Source: Anolis sagrei (taxonomy: Eukaryota; Chordata; Lepidosauria; Squamata; Anolidae). Taken from it: 64,000 nucleotides of DNA. The stretch spans positions 71,658,709 to 71,722,708 of the forward strand of contig NC_090022.1 of assembly GCF_037176765.1 (NCBI RefSeq). Reading direction: 5' to 3'. Both the position numbers and the translations under genes were made by a program. How positions within the stretch are numbered: the first letter of the stretch is position 1; every line of letters begins with the position of its first letter. Under the pieces are notes generated by a model. It worked only from the letters and a program-made list of their open reading frames with translations. It was not told where the DNA came from and searched no databases. Positions 11,428 to 22,806 of the stretch are shown here, piece by piece.

Positions 11428-12862
11428 AATGCTAAAGACTGCTCCAACTTCCGTACAGTGGCCCTTATTTCTCATGCCAGTAAGGTAATGCTCAAGATCC
11501 TGCAAGGAAGACTCCAGCAATACATGGAGCGAGAGTTGCCAGATGTTCAAGCTGGGTTTAGAAAAGGTAGAGGAACGAGAGACCAAATTGCCAATATCCG
11601 CTGGATAATAGAGAAAAGCAGGGAGTTTCAGAAAAACATCTACTTCTGTTTTATTGACTATTCCAAAGCCTTTGACTGTGTGGATCATAATAAATTGTGG
11701 CAAGTTCTTGGTGGGATGGGCATCCCAAGCCACCTTGTCTCTCTCCTGAGGAATCTGTACAAGGACCAAGTAGCAACAGTAAGAACTGACCACGGAACAA
11801 CAGACTAGTTCAAGATTGGGAAAGGCATACGGCAAGGCTGCATCCTCTCACCCAACCTATTCAACTTGTATGCAGAACACATCATGCGATGTCCGGGGCT
11901 TGATGAATGCAAGGCTGGGGTGAAAATTGCTGGAAGAAACATTGACAACCTTAGATATGCAGATGACACCACTTTGATGGCCGAAAGCAAGGAGGAGCTG
12001 AGAAGACTTCTAATCAAGGTTTAAGAAGTGCAAAAGCTGGGTTGCAGGTAAACATTTAAAAAATCATGGCAACCAGACAGATTGATACTGTTTTTATTGT
12101 TGTATTGTATTTTATTGTTGCATTGATGCTGGCATCGAATTGTGCCTTTGTAAGCCGCTCTGAGTCCCCCCCCCCCCCCCCCGGGGTGAGAAGGGTGGGG
12201 TAGAAGTGTCTGAAATAAATGAAATAAATAAATTGATAACTGGCAAATAGAGGGAGAAAACGTGGAGGCAGTGGCAGACTTTGTATTTCTAGGTGCAAAG
12301 ATGACTGCAGACGCAGACTGCAGCCAGGAAATCATGAGGCGCTTACTTCTTGGGAGGAGAGCAATGACTAATCTCGATAAAATAGTGAAGAGTAGAGACA
12401 TCACACTGGCAAGGAGATCTGCATAGTTAAAGCAATGGTATTCCCCATGGTCACATACGGCTCAGAGCTGGACCATAGGAAAGGCTGAGCGAAGGAAGAG
12501 AGATGCTTTTGAACTGTGTTGGAGGAACGTTCTGAGAGTGCGTTGGACCGCGAGAAGATCCAGCCAGTCCATACTTCAGGAAATAAAGCCTGACTGCTCA
12601 CTGGAGGGAAGGATATTAGAGGCAAAGATGAAGTACTTTGGCCACATCATGAGAAGAAAGGAAAGCTTAGAGAAGACAATAATGCTGGGGAAAATAGAAG
12701 GAAAAAGGAAGAGGGACTGACCAAAGGCAAGATGGATGGATGGCACCTTTGAAGTGACTGTTTTGACCTTGAAGGAGCTGGGGGTGGTGATGGCCGACAG
12801 GGAGCTCTGGCATGGGCTGATTCATGAGGTCACGAAGAGTTGGAAGTGACTGAACAAATGAA
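11428..12862 (+). mobile_element. RTE-BovB LINE, reverse transcriptase part, degraded
   Basis: This is the 3' half of a BovB-type non-LTR retrotransposon. Recognisable parts are the RT start (ALISHASKVMLKILQ), FIDYSKAFDCVDHNKLW, IRQGCILSPNLFNLYAE, and LRYADDTTLM with the catalytic YADD near 11957. The C-terminal tail follows with LRVRWTARRSSQS and MKYFGHIMRRKESLEKT. The frame is broken by a stop after TTD near 11808 and several shifts, so it is dead. BovB is abundant in squamates and is known to mobilise their SINEs. A separate L2-like tail is inserted at 12088-12231. Confidence 0.88.
12088..12231 (+). mobile_element. L2-like LINE 3' end inserted in BovB
   Basis: It contains the typical tail block tgtaagccgctctgagtccc, a poly-C run, gggtgagaagggtgggg and an (AAAT)n end. 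It is flanked by a 7-bp target duplication, attgata, at 12081-12087 and 12232-12238. BovB sequence resumes directly after it. Confidence 0.75.
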
Positions 12863-12867
12863 CAACA

Positions 12868-12965
12868 AGCTTTTCGGGGCTGTATCGCATGTTCTAGAAG
12901 CATTCTCTCTTGATGTTTCGCCTGCATCTGTGGCAGGCATCCTCAGAGGTTGTGAGGGAAGCCTT
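12868..12965 (-). mobile_element. Penelope-like element 3' end fragment
   Basis: The reverse complement matches the block at 59020-59100 (ctgaggatgcctgccatag, aacgtcaggagagaatgc). It lies next to the BovB end. Confidence 0.55.
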
Positions 12966-13689
12966 CAACAATATGAAATCAAACCCAAGGCTAGCTACAG
13001 TAGAGTCCATACAGTTAATACCAAACTGCAACTGCCATGATGGAGACTACAGACAATGCTGTTGCCTGTTATTGGTCAAAAGATATTTAGCCACCTGCAT
13101 GCCTTCTATTTTTATCAGTTTTATACTAATTTATGCAATGATTTGATACAAAATAAATAAAACTGCCATGATTCTGTAGCATTGAGGCTCAGCAGCTAAA
13201 GTGGTGTCAAACTGCATCAGTTCTACAGTGTGGCTGTACCCTAAAAACCGATGAAGTCATCCAACTTGAACATTCATACCACACATTTGCTGTTGCAGAT
13301 TTGGAAACATGTAGACCAAAGTACAATCTAAGGACTCAAAAAGTATATTGAACCTATGGATAGAGAATCTGTAGATAGTACCATAATTTGTTTATATAGT
13401 AGTTGGTGCTCTTTAGTTTTTACCCCATTTGGGGTAAAACGAAACGAAAACTCCCATAACTTTTGATTATTTGCTATGCAGTCTGAGGAGAATGGGAATT
13501 GCAGCCCAAATAGCTCTGAGGTTGGGGAAAGCTTGATGGACATTTTTAAAGTCAGACATTATATCCATAAGCCTTGTGTCTAAATTCAAACACCACTCTC
13601 CTGCCTAAACAGAACAAACTGCAATTCTCCAGATGTTACTGTATCACAACTCACATCTGCTCTAGTCATGAGGTTTAATAATGAGGAAT

Positions 13690-13853
13690 ACTATGTGGTA
13701 GAGGCTCTTGTGTGGTGGAAACTCCTTCTTTGGAGGCTTTTTAACAGAGGCCATCTGTCAGGGGTGCTTTGAAAGAGATTTTCGTGCTTCTTTCCCAAAA
13801 GGGGATGGACTGGATGGCCCACGAGGTCTCTTCCAACTCTATGATTCTATGAT
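13690..13853 (+). mobile_element. CR1 LINE 3' end
   Basis: It carries aactccttctttggaggctt, gggatggactggatggcc and the CR1 terminal octamer-type repeat attctatgatt. It is heavily truncated. Confidence 0.7.
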
Positions 13854-14021
13854 TAATACAGTAGCTGTATTTGGTCTATAGGCCTTGGGTTCTGTTTGAC
13901 ACATCTGCCTTATCTGAAAATCTGAAATAACCCCCAAATCTGCATGGGTGACTGAGATAGTAACACCACAAAATTGTTTAAAATATTATGTGCAAAATTA
14001 TCTTCAGGTTATGCATATGAA

Positions 14022-14145
14022 GCAGGCATGGGTAAACTTTGGCACTCTGGCTGTTTTGGAGTTCAGCTAACAGCTGGTAGACTGTTAGGAATTGTGGTAG
14101 TTGGAGTCCAAAATACCTGGAGGGCCAAAGTTTTCCCATGCCTGG
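14022..14145. mobile_element. hAT-type palindromic MITE
   Basis: The inverted ends (gcaggcatgggtaaactttgg and its mirror) surround a ttggagttcagctaacagc / gttggagtcc pair. It is a diverged relative of the copy at 45139. Confidence 0.55.
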
Positions 14146-14290
14146 TATAAAGTGTACAGTATTTCTTGGGGTTAACAGTGGAAACAACATTTTTTATTTT
14201 TAAAATGCTATTTTTCAACCTAAGGAAGCATCTCTCTAAGAACCTTTTGGCCTTTCACCAGAATTTGTCCAGTGTCATGCTTTTTGTTCA

Positions 14291-14484
14291 TGTAAGGAGC
14301 GACTTGAGAAATTGCAAGTCACTTCTGGTGTGAGAGAATTGGCTGTCTGCAAGGACGTTGCCCAGAGGACACCTAGATGTTTTGATAATTTATCTTCCAT
14401 GTGGGAGGCTTCTCTCATGTCCCTGCATGGAGAGCTGGAGCTGACAGAGGGAGCTCATCCGCACTCACACTGGATTTGAACCTC
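14291..14484 (+). repeat. Anolis-type SINE, left arm of an inverted pair
   Basis: It contains aaggagcgacttgagaaatt, ggctgtctgcaaggacgttg and gctggagctgacagagggag. The same sequence in the opposite orientation lies at 14791-14990. Confidence 0.65.
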
Positions 14485-14790
14485 CAACCCTTACCCTAAC
14501 CCAAAGCTTGCCCTAACTGTAACCTCTAACCCTTACCCTAACCCAAACGCAAAACCTTACCCTAACCCGAAACCATAACCTCCAACCCTAACCTTACCCT
14601 AACCCTAACTGTAACCTCTAACCCTTACCCTTACCCTAACCGTAACCTCTCACCCTTATGCAAACCCAAACCCTAAACCTTACCCTAACCCTAACCTCTA
14701 ACCCTTATCCTAACCGTAACCTCTCACCCTTACGCAAACCCAAACCCTAAACCTTACCCTAACCCTAAACTGTAACCTCCAACCCTTACC
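14485..14790. repeat. Degenerate telomere-like array (CCCTAA and variants)
   Basis: About 300 bp consist almost entirely of ccctaa, cccttac, ccgtaac and cccaaac units. A 74-bp higher-order unit beginning cgtaacctctcacccttay starts at 14641 and again at 14715, with the first 54 bases identical except one. The array fills the gap between two inverted SINE copies. Confidence 0.8.
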
Positions 14791-14990
14791 TAGGGAGAGT
14801 GTGGATGAGCTCCCTCTGTCAGTTCCAGCTCTCCATGTGGGGACATGACAGAAACCTCCCACAATGATGGTAAAACAGCAAAACATCCAGGTGTCTCCTA
14901 GGTAACGTCCTTGCAGACGTCCTTGCCAATTCTCTAAGAACAGAAGCGACTTGCAGTTTTTCAAGTTGCTCCTGACACGGAAAAAAACCC
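14791..14990 (-). repeat. Anolis-type SINE, right arm of an inverted pair
   Basis: It is the reverse complement of the 14291-14484 SINE: gatgagctccctctgtcag, aacgtccttgcagacgtcc and agttgctcctgacacgg, followed by an A-rich end. Confidence 0.65.
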
Positions 14991-15059
14991 CCAAGGCCTT
15001 TCCCCTTCTCTGCCAAAGAGTACTGGTGGCTCCCCAAATCACAACTTCCAGGATTCCCT

Positions 15060-15442
15060 AGCACTGAGCCAGGGTGAAGCGTCAAAAGACGCCTCCCGGC
15101 CATTCATAGGGTTTCCTCCTGACGGCAAATCCCGCGCAAATCCTAACCTCGAAGGGCGCTCATTGGTCGGCTCTACGGCGGCGAACTGCTCTCCCCGTGA
15201 GTGACGTGGACGTAGGCCCAATCGCGAATCTTAGCGCCGCCCCCCGTGGGCCAATCCCAAGCGAAGGGGAGCCCAAAGCCGAACCTCCAGAAGGGCGGCG
15301 AGGGGAGGGGACCGGGATCCTCCTCCTCCTCCTCCTCCTCTTGCTGGAGCATCCATCCTCTTCTTCCCGGGGAGACACAATGGCCAGCCAGAGCCGGGCG
15401 GCGGCAGCATCAGCACCCACTTCTGAGGCTCCTCCGGCGCAG
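15060..15442 (+). promoter_or_regulatory. C3orf18: CpG island with probable C3orf18 first exon and uORF
   Basis: This is a CpG-dense block with a CTCC-repeat tract. An exon-like end at 15442 (GCGCAG followed by GTAACC) gives a plausible donor. An ATG at 15380 opens a frame (MASQSRAAAASAPTSEAPPA...) of 21 codons that reaches the donor in phase 0. Spliced to the next recognised exon (acceptor at 23972) it continues for ten codons (VSRTSVQKNH) and stops before the main ATG at 24142, so it behaves as a 31-codon uORF. First-exon status is inferred; an unrelated promoter is possible. Confidence 0.5.
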
Positions 15443-15704
15443 GTAACCTCCATAGCCGGGAGCCCTGCCTGCCTGCCTGCCTGCGAGGAAGCCAGTCCTA
15501 TCTGCCGCTGAGTTTCCCACGGAGGCGGCGGAGGAGGAAGGGGGGGGGGAGCGGTCCTCTTGCAGGCTTCGCCCCTTCTCCACCGGGAGGAGCGGGATCA
15601 AAAGCAGGCTGGCCTCCAGGGCAAGAGGGAGGAAGTGGATGAGGGACATAGAGGCAGGGAGAGAGAGAAGGCCTGGCAAAAGGGGAGGCCCTGCGTCTAC
15701 ACCG

Positions 15705-15862
15705 GAGAATGGATGCAGTTTGACTCCGCTTTACTCCTTGCCACGGAATCCTGGGAGTTGGGAGTTTTTGCAAAGTGGTCCGCCTCCCCTGCCAAAGAGG
15801 CCCGCGCGCAGGATCCCCCTGGCATTGGAATTAAACTGCATTCGTTCCGCAGTGTAGACGCA
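15705..15862. mobile_element. Palindromic MITE next to the CpG island
   Basis: It has mirror-image ends (gatgcagtttgactccgctt and aaactgcattcgttccgcag) with the typical 'cctgggagtt / caaagag' middle. The same family occurs at 10441, 18259 and 45285. Confidence 0.55.
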
Positions 15863-16259
15863 GGGCCTCCCTCATCACCAGGTGTCAAACTGTATGGGTT
15901 CTGCAGTGGAGAACCTGTCCTAGGAGCTGTGCAAGGGGGAGGGACTCTCTTCCTCCTCCCCCTCCTCCCTGCCTGGGTGCTGATGTCATGGTTTTGGCTC
16001 ACAGGACTGAGCATCCTCACGAACACGTGCACACGCAAGAGAGAAGGGTGATAGGAGAGAGCCAGGGAGGAGGTCACCAACCTGGAGGGGTAGTTCAAAC
16101 ACTATACTCTCCTTCCATGCTAGGAGGGAAAGTTGACCTGAAAAACAGGCATGGGCCAACTTCGGCCAGGCAGGTGTTTTGGACTTCAACTCCCACAATT
16201 CCTAACAGCCTACTCGGTGTCCTGGGGGTGGGTACATAGGTAGTTGTGGAGCCCTATTC

Positions 16260-16862
16260 TTGACCTGCATCTTCTCCCACAGTGAGGGCATTGGTTTCCA
16301 GGTGGAAGGTGGTCTCAGTCGGGGTTTGCTTGATGTGCCTTCCTCTTGGCACGTTTCTCTCTTTCGCCCTCCATTCATGCCTCTTCAAATTGTACAGCAC
16401 TGCTGGTCACAGCTGACCTCCAGCTGGAGCGCTCAAGGCCAGGGCTTCCCAGTTCTCAATGTCTATGCCACAGTTTTTTAGGTTGGCTTTGAGGCTATCT
16501 TTAAATCTCTTTTCCTGCCCACCAACATTCCGTTTTCCGTTCTTGAGTTTGGAGTAGAGCAACTGCTTTGGGAGACGGTGGTCGGGCATTCGGACAACGT
16601 GGCCAGTCCAGCGGAGTTGATGGCGAAGGACTATCACTTCAGTGCTGGTGGTCTTTGCTTCTTCCAACACGCTGACATTTGTCCGCTTGTCTTCCCAAGA
16701 GATTTGCAGGATTTTTCAGAGGCAATGCTGATGGAATTGTTCCAGGAATTGCATGTGACATCTGTAGATAGTCCACGTTTCACAGGCGTATAGCAGAGTT
16801 GGGCGGACAACAGCTTTATAAACAAGCACTTTGGTATCCCTACGGATGTCACACCACACAAT
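16260..16862 (-). mobile_element. Non-LTR retrotransposon reverse transcriptase tail
   Basis: The minus strand encodes LRHQLRWTGHVVRMPDHRLP, then KQLLYSKLKNGKRNVGGQEK and DSLKANLKNCGIDIENWE. This is the C-terminal region that follows the RT domain in several LINE clades. An upstream frame gives FIKLLSAQLCYT. It is broken and 5'-truncated; I do not assign the clade. Confidence 0.7.
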
Positions 16863-16871
16863 TATAATACG

Positions 16872-17186
16872 AACTTGAGTATCCCTCATCCAAAATTCTT
16901 GAGGCCAGAGGTGTTTTTAATGCTGTTGACCTTTCCTCAGTATTTAGAATGCCTGTATTTGCATATATTTACATAATGAGACAACTTGGAGATAGGACCC
17001 GTGTTTAGACGTCATTTTCAGGCATGTTTCCAATTCGTCTTCTACACATAGACTAAAGTTAGTCTTTTTGAATAATATTGTGAATGAAACAAAGTTTGTG
17101 AACATTGAACCCTCAGCCATCAAAAGTGTTACCATCCCAGCCTCCCATGTGAACCATTTCCAATTTGAGAATTCTGGATACTCAGC
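16872..17186. mobile_element. Tigger-like MITE (gagcatcccttatcc family)
   Basis: It has the ends ttgagtatccctcatccaaa and aattctggatactcag. The internal 'catataatttacataatgag'-like block is shared with 44030 and 63190. Confidence 0.6.
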
Positions 17187-17404
17187 TTATACTATGATTC
17201 CTCTTTAGCAGCCCTGGCTGCATCCTATGGAATCCTGGAAGAAAACTCTAAATGCCCCTCTGAAATTATCAATCCCAGGATTCAGTAGCATGTTGCCTAG
17301 GTGATTATAGTGGAATCATAGTACTATAACCGTGTAGTGTGAAAAAGCCCCAGAAAAAAAGAATTTAGCTTACTTTCTTTTTTATATATATATATATATG
17401 TATA

Positions 17405-18064
17405 AAATCGTAGAGTTGGAAGAGACCTCTTGTGCCACCCAGTCCAAACCCCTGCCAAGAAGCAGGAAAATCACATTCAAAGCACCTCCAACAGATGGCC
17501 ATCCAGGATCTGTTTGAAAGCCTCCAAAGAGGGAGGAGGGAGCAAGCTTGTATTCTTTTGCCCTGGAGACTAGGATGTGGAAAAATGTCTTCAAATTACA
17601 GGAAAGGAGATTCCACCTGAACATTAGGAAGAACTTCCTGACTGTGAGAACTGTTCAGCAGTGGAACTCTCTGCCCCGGAGTGTGGTGGAGGCTCCTTCT
17701 TTGGAGGCTTTTAAACAGAGGCTGGATGGCCATCTGTCGGAGGTGCTTTGAATGCAATATTCCTGCTTCTTGGCAAGGGGTTGGACTGGATGGCCCATGA
17801 GGTCTCTTCCAACTCTATGATTCTATGAAAGAAGGAGCCTCCACCACACTCCAGGGCAGAGAGTTCCACTGCTAAACATCTCTCACCTTTAGGAAGTTCT
17901 TCCTAAGTTCAGGTAAAATCACCTTTCCTTTAGTTTGGAGCCATTGTTTTGCATCCTAGTTTCCAGGGCAGCAGAAAACAAGCCTTCTCCCTCCTCTCTA
18001 TGACTTCCTCTCACATATTTATGCATGGCCATCATGTCTCCTCTCAGTCTGGTTTTGAGGAAGA
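17405..18064. mobile_element. CR1 inserted into an oppositely oriented CR1
   Basis: There are three CR1 pieces: minus at about 17405-17531, plus at 17532-17826 ending gattctatga, and minus at about 17828-18064. The two minus pieces are consecutive parts of one 3' region (aaagcctccaaag continues to aaggagcctccacc). The plus copy therefore landed inside the older minus copy. Short aaag sequences at both joints fit a small target duplication. Confidence 0.65.
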
Positions 18065-18258
18065 TCCCTGCTCCAAATACTAGTATATGTATCACAAGTC
18101 TCACTTGATATACTTCATGCATGGTTTTGGAGAGGCTGTGACTACTTTAGCTGCCCTGGCTGCATCCTAGGGAAGGGAAGGGATATTGTGCACTTTTCGT
18201 AGAAAGTTCCCTGATTGTCATGTTGTGATTAGAATGTTGGATTAGGGGTATTTCTAAT

Positions 18259-18470
18259 TTACACTGTAGAATTATTGCAATTCAACACCACTATAAATGT
18301 CATGGCTTCATGGTTTGCAGTTGTAGTTTTGCAAGGTCTTTAACCTTTTTTTGCCAAAGAGTGCTGGTGCCTCATTGAACGACAACTCTCAGGATTCAAT
18401 AGCATTGAGCTATGGCAGTTAAAATGGTTTCAAATTGCATTAATTCTACAGTGTAGATGCACTGGACTCT
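18259..18470. mobile_element. Palindromic MITE (~200 bp)
   Basis: The ends acactgtagaattattgcaa and ttaattctacagtgtagatg are inverted. Internal ggcttcatggtttgcagttg and caactctcaggattcaatag mirror each other. Confidence 0.6.
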
Positions 18471-18592
18471 GAGGCAGTCCCCACTCATCCATAAAAACCC
18501 AGTGGCTGGCCTTTTGTAAATCACACTTTTCCAACCTTCAAAGAAAGCAATAGCAAACCTTCTCTGAAAAAGTTTACCACTTCATCACACTA

Positions 18593-18753
18593 GAGAATGA
18601 ATCTACTTTAAATCTGGCTGCAGCTTCCTTCAGAATTCTGGAGTTTGTAGTTTAGGGAGGCACCTTTAACAGCCTCACTAAACTACAAATCCCAGAATTC
18701 TGCAGGAGGCAGAAACTGGATTTAAAGTGGATTCATTCTCTAGTGCGATGAGG
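18593..18753. mobile_element. Palindromic MITE (tagagaatgaatc ends)
   Basis: The terminal inverted repeat catcacactagagaatgaat is matched by attcattctctagtgcgatg at the right. The element folds into one long hairpin through gaattctggagtttgtagtt / aactacaaatcccagaattc. Confidence 0.65.
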
Positions 18754-20592
18754 TCCAAATGAAAATCTCAGGATAAGATTACTGTAGGTTGGAATTGACT
18801 TGCAGGCACGAAACAGCAACAGTAATGTGATACCAAAGACATTTCTAGCCATTGGTAACTTTTAATATTAGGAGAAAAGTCAACACTAGTGGGGAAACAG
18901 GTCATCACACTATGAATAGAGCAGGAATGATTAGGAGGAAAGCGTTACTCATTCTCTTCAAATAGAAGAACTAGTGTTGCTTTACTGTCATTGGTTAGCA
19001 AAACCAACAACAACAATATTTTATTTTGGTCAACCGTTAGCAAAAGCAGGAATTGTTCATTCACACAACACATATGAATGGAATACATAGTTTCCAGGTT
19101 ATAGAATATTGACATAGTAGTGAGAGCAACCACTTTTTAATGGCTTGATTATGACAGTGAGGACAGATCTGCGGCATACCTCAGAGGAGCAGATGCTGGG
19201 GGATTAATAACAGAAGATACACAAATCCACACATGTGCACGGTTTTAAATCATTTTAAAATATTTGATGCACGTGGTTTTAATCTACCGTTTTTAAACTA
19301 GCTGAACAGAAGGATAAATGTTTCGCCTTTTAAAATCATTGTAGTCTTCATATTCTTTTAAACTGATTTTATTGTGCACAGGCCTTTAGGTAGAGGTTGG
19401 GATATAAATATTTGAATAAATAAATGAGATGGATAGTGCTTTCATGCCTTGCTTTTAGGATCACAGTGTGCAATAAGAAAATAGGGACCCCAGCCAGAAA
19501 AGACATCTCACATCTCTTAATTATTCCATTACAGGAGTGGGTAACTGTTTGTCTCTAAAAATGATGTTGCATCTCCAATCCGCCCTCAGAAATATAGGAA
19601 GGGATGCTGGAAATTACAATCCAGCAGCAACTGGAAAATCACAAGTTTCCCACATCTATTTTATTGTGGTTTTTCAGTAGGTAAATGTGTGTAGAAGTTA
19701 TTTGGAAACTGGGCTTATCCATTCTTTCCTCTCTTTTTTTAGTGCACTATAGATATCTGATGTTCTTAAATAGCCTGCATTCAGCTTGGCTCAGTTGATG
19801 GCAAGCTAATCACAAAGAAAATGTGTCTTCCTGACCTCAGATATGGAATATTCCAATGACTGAGCATCTTTAGAGGAAAACATTTGTAAAGCTAGGAGCA
19901 CATTATGCTCCTCCCTCACCCTCTCGATCTCTGTCTTATTTTCATAATGCAGAAAAAGCCCTTCTTAACATGCAGAAAACTTACTTGTAGCACAATTTCA
20001 TAATTTCAATTTCTACACTCAGCCAGCTGCGCCACAATCCCATGAAGTCCTGAGGTTTGTAGTCCAGTGAGGTAGTTAGAATTCTAGTTCTGTAGTTCAG
20101 AAAGTTGCACTATAGCTCTCTAGCAGAGGATTCAAAGTACCTTCCCAGACTGTAGATCCCAGTGATTCATGACAGTTAACCTGGATGTTTAATGCTATAA
20201 ATGGAGGGAAGGGGAAAGAGAGATTTATCCTTCCTTCACCAGTCCATTCTCTTGCTTGCATGGGATTCTTGATTGCCTGTGTCTCCCAAACAGTACATTA
20301 AATAGAATGTCAGATTAGAGGCAGTTTTAAATATCTTTACCTGGATTAAGCCTATTTTGAGCAGACATGTATGGGATTCTGCTGTTAAGCACTGTAGCCC
20401 AGCTTGGGTCTTCTCCTTGCCAGTCAAAAAACAGATTAGGGAATAGGGATTCATCCTGTGTTAGATGAGGTTGCACTTCCTTGAAGATGCAGGTTCGCAG
20501 CTTAGGTGTTCTGGATTCAACTCAGTCTGGATACTCAGATTTTAGCAGTAGCCATGAGCACCTTTTTACAGTTAAAATTGGCATGTCTGTGC
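18754..20592. other. C3orf18 intron 1, nothing clear
   Basis: Diverged MITE fragments (19530-19660, 20030-20175) and otherwise unassigned DNA. Confidence 0.35.
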
Positions 20593-21364
20593 TGTCACAC
20601 GCTGGGCCTGTAGCAATTGTCTATTAACAGGACGTGATCTTTATGTGCCCAGCGGGACACCGGGGTGCCTCGGCTGAGAGGCCCTATGAACTTCCCTATA
20701 CAAAGTCTTTAGAAGCTTGGAAAGTTTAACAAAGTTCTTTATTGGTGCAACAAATCAGTCAAATACTTCTTAGATCTTCAACAAATCAACCAAATATTTC
20801 TTAAATTGTCCACAATGGACAGACAACTTGCTCCATGAACTGTTTCTTCTATGAGGGACATCCTTTTGAACCCTCCCTGGGCAATCTGTCTTTTAGGCTT
20901 AGCAGGTGTGGGGCCCTACTCCCGGTTCCAATTTGCTTTATGGGTACCCGAGTAGACCTTACTGGCTAAAACTCTGAAGATTTTCCAGCTGGCGTCCTTT
21001 GGATTTTTCCCACGACTGCTGTGGATCTGTTTCTTTAACCCCAACAAGGGCTGTGCTGTATTTCTTAGTAAAGCTGTGAGAATTGTCTTCCTCAGCCAAG
21101 CTTGTAAGAAACGAAGCTTTTCTACAGGAGGGAAAAACTCACATGTCCTGTAGTTGGGCTTCAAACTGTAAGACTGAACAAACTGTCCCCTTTTCCCTCC
21201 TGAACCTGGGGGAAAGGGCGGTTCCAAAAGCCCCAACAATGATAGGCAGGCTGCTAGCCTATGACTGCAGCCTGGGGAAAGCTGCTTAACTCCAAAATGC
21301 CTGGCTAACAGAAACACGTGCAAACTAACCATGCATAGAAAAAGAAAATTTAGCTTCTGGCACA
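20593..21364 (-). mobile_element. Solo-LTR-like fossil
   Basis: On the minus strand it begins TGTGCCAG and ends GTGTGACA. An AATAAA polyadenylation signal lies near the end, at the place expected for an LTR R region. No internal region was seen next to it. The target duplication is unclear and the family is unassigned. Confidence 0.4.
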
Positions 21365-22589
21365 GCTGTGCCAGCACAATGTCAGCGATGCCCATTCCTT
21401 GAAATGTTAGATTTGGCCACAGTGGCACTTACATGGATTGTACTACTGTAATGTACTCTATATGAGGAGACCTTTGGAAATTGTTTGAAAACTTCAATGG
21501 GTCCAAAATGCTGCTTCCAGAATGTTGACTGGGGCCAGTTTTGGCGAACATACAACTCCCTGGTGAACTTTCCCCCCACCCCTGAAGCACAATTCAGAGT
21601 GTTGGTTATGACCCATAAGGGTATAAACAGCTGAGGCTGAACCTATACGGAGCCACCAGGATAAGTGAGTAAATAAGTAGCCAGGATATTGAGATCTACA
21701 CAAAAGTGATGTCGCTTGGATCTTGCCATGTTCACAAGCCTTCATGGTGAGAAGTTGAGAAGGAGCTTTCTCTGCATTTTTATGGTTATTTACTTTGGTT
21801 CACTGTTTGTCTACACAGGCTGTTGCTATTATTGTTGTTTGAAATGGTATCTACCATTTCTGTCACTTGCTTGAGGATTGTTTATTTTTTATGATCTTGT
21901 TTAGTATGAGTTCTTATGTTTGAGGCTCGTCCCACATGATTGGTCATGTGTTGCTCCAGCAGGTCCTTTGGTGAATTTAGGGATGCTCTAATAGTATGAT
22001 AGGATTACTATATTATTACATCACTTGCCTGTATCTATCTTTATGGTCTATCTCGCTATAATTAGGTGACAAAAGAACAACTCTTATCACCAAACAGAAT
22101 TAAAGCTTGCAACTTCTTAACTCTGAGCCCTCAGAACAAGCCCAAAGACCAGCTCCTGAAAGTTAGTCAGATTTGTATTCAGCAATATTCAAGAAAAGAA
22201 ATAGTTCCATAACTTGATGGAGGGAAGCTGTCATATCAGGAATTCTTAATGTTGCTTTTCCTCTTGTTCATAAAGCATAAGATCTCACAAGGTTTTAACC
22301 TCCATTCATCCATGAAGCTTGTTGGGTGACCATTTTTCTGACTCACCTGTCTCGCATGATTGGACAATGGTGGCGAGACAATATTAAATAAGAATAAGCC
22401 AGAAATGTATCAGTTTTGCTGTCTTAACTCTTATTCATATAGCTGATTGCAAAACGATTCTGTGGTTGTAGTGATGTCCCTTCAAACTGTGCCTTTAAAT
22501 TGACTTTGACATATAATGATCCTATTTTAGATTTTCTTGCAATATTTATTCAAAGAAGGTTTGAAACCAAAATTCTGGCTGCATAACCT
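21365..22589. other. C3orf18 intron 1, nothing recognised
   Basis: There is a fragment near 21430-21750 with a LINE-like look but no firm motif. No exon was seen. Confidence 0.3.
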
Positions 22590-22806
22590 ACATTGTTGTT
22601 AGGTGCTTTTAAGTCAGTTCTTAATGGCAACCCTCTTGTAGGGTTTTCTTGGCAAGAATTATTATGAGAAGGTTTGCTATTGACTTCCTGTTCGGCTCAG
22701 AAACTATGTCTTGCTCACCGGGTTTTCATAGTTGAGCAGAGATTTAAATCCTGCTCTTCTAGAATCTTAGTCTAACACTTAAACCACTATACCACACTGG
22801 CTCGCT
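22590..22806 (-). repeat. tRNA-derived SINE
   Basis: On the minus strand it starts gagccagtgtggtatagtgg, with an A-box-like head and B-box-like 'gcaggatttaaatc'. It ends at an (AAC)n-like tail. The same family occurs at 25783, 46740 and 48137. Confidence 0.6.

Noticed and set aside
15160-15773. Several overlapping frames in the 15 kb CpG island
   Set aside because: Long frames on both strands are expected in GC-rich DNA with a CTC/GAG repeat; only the start at 15380 with a donor is kept, as a possible uORF.
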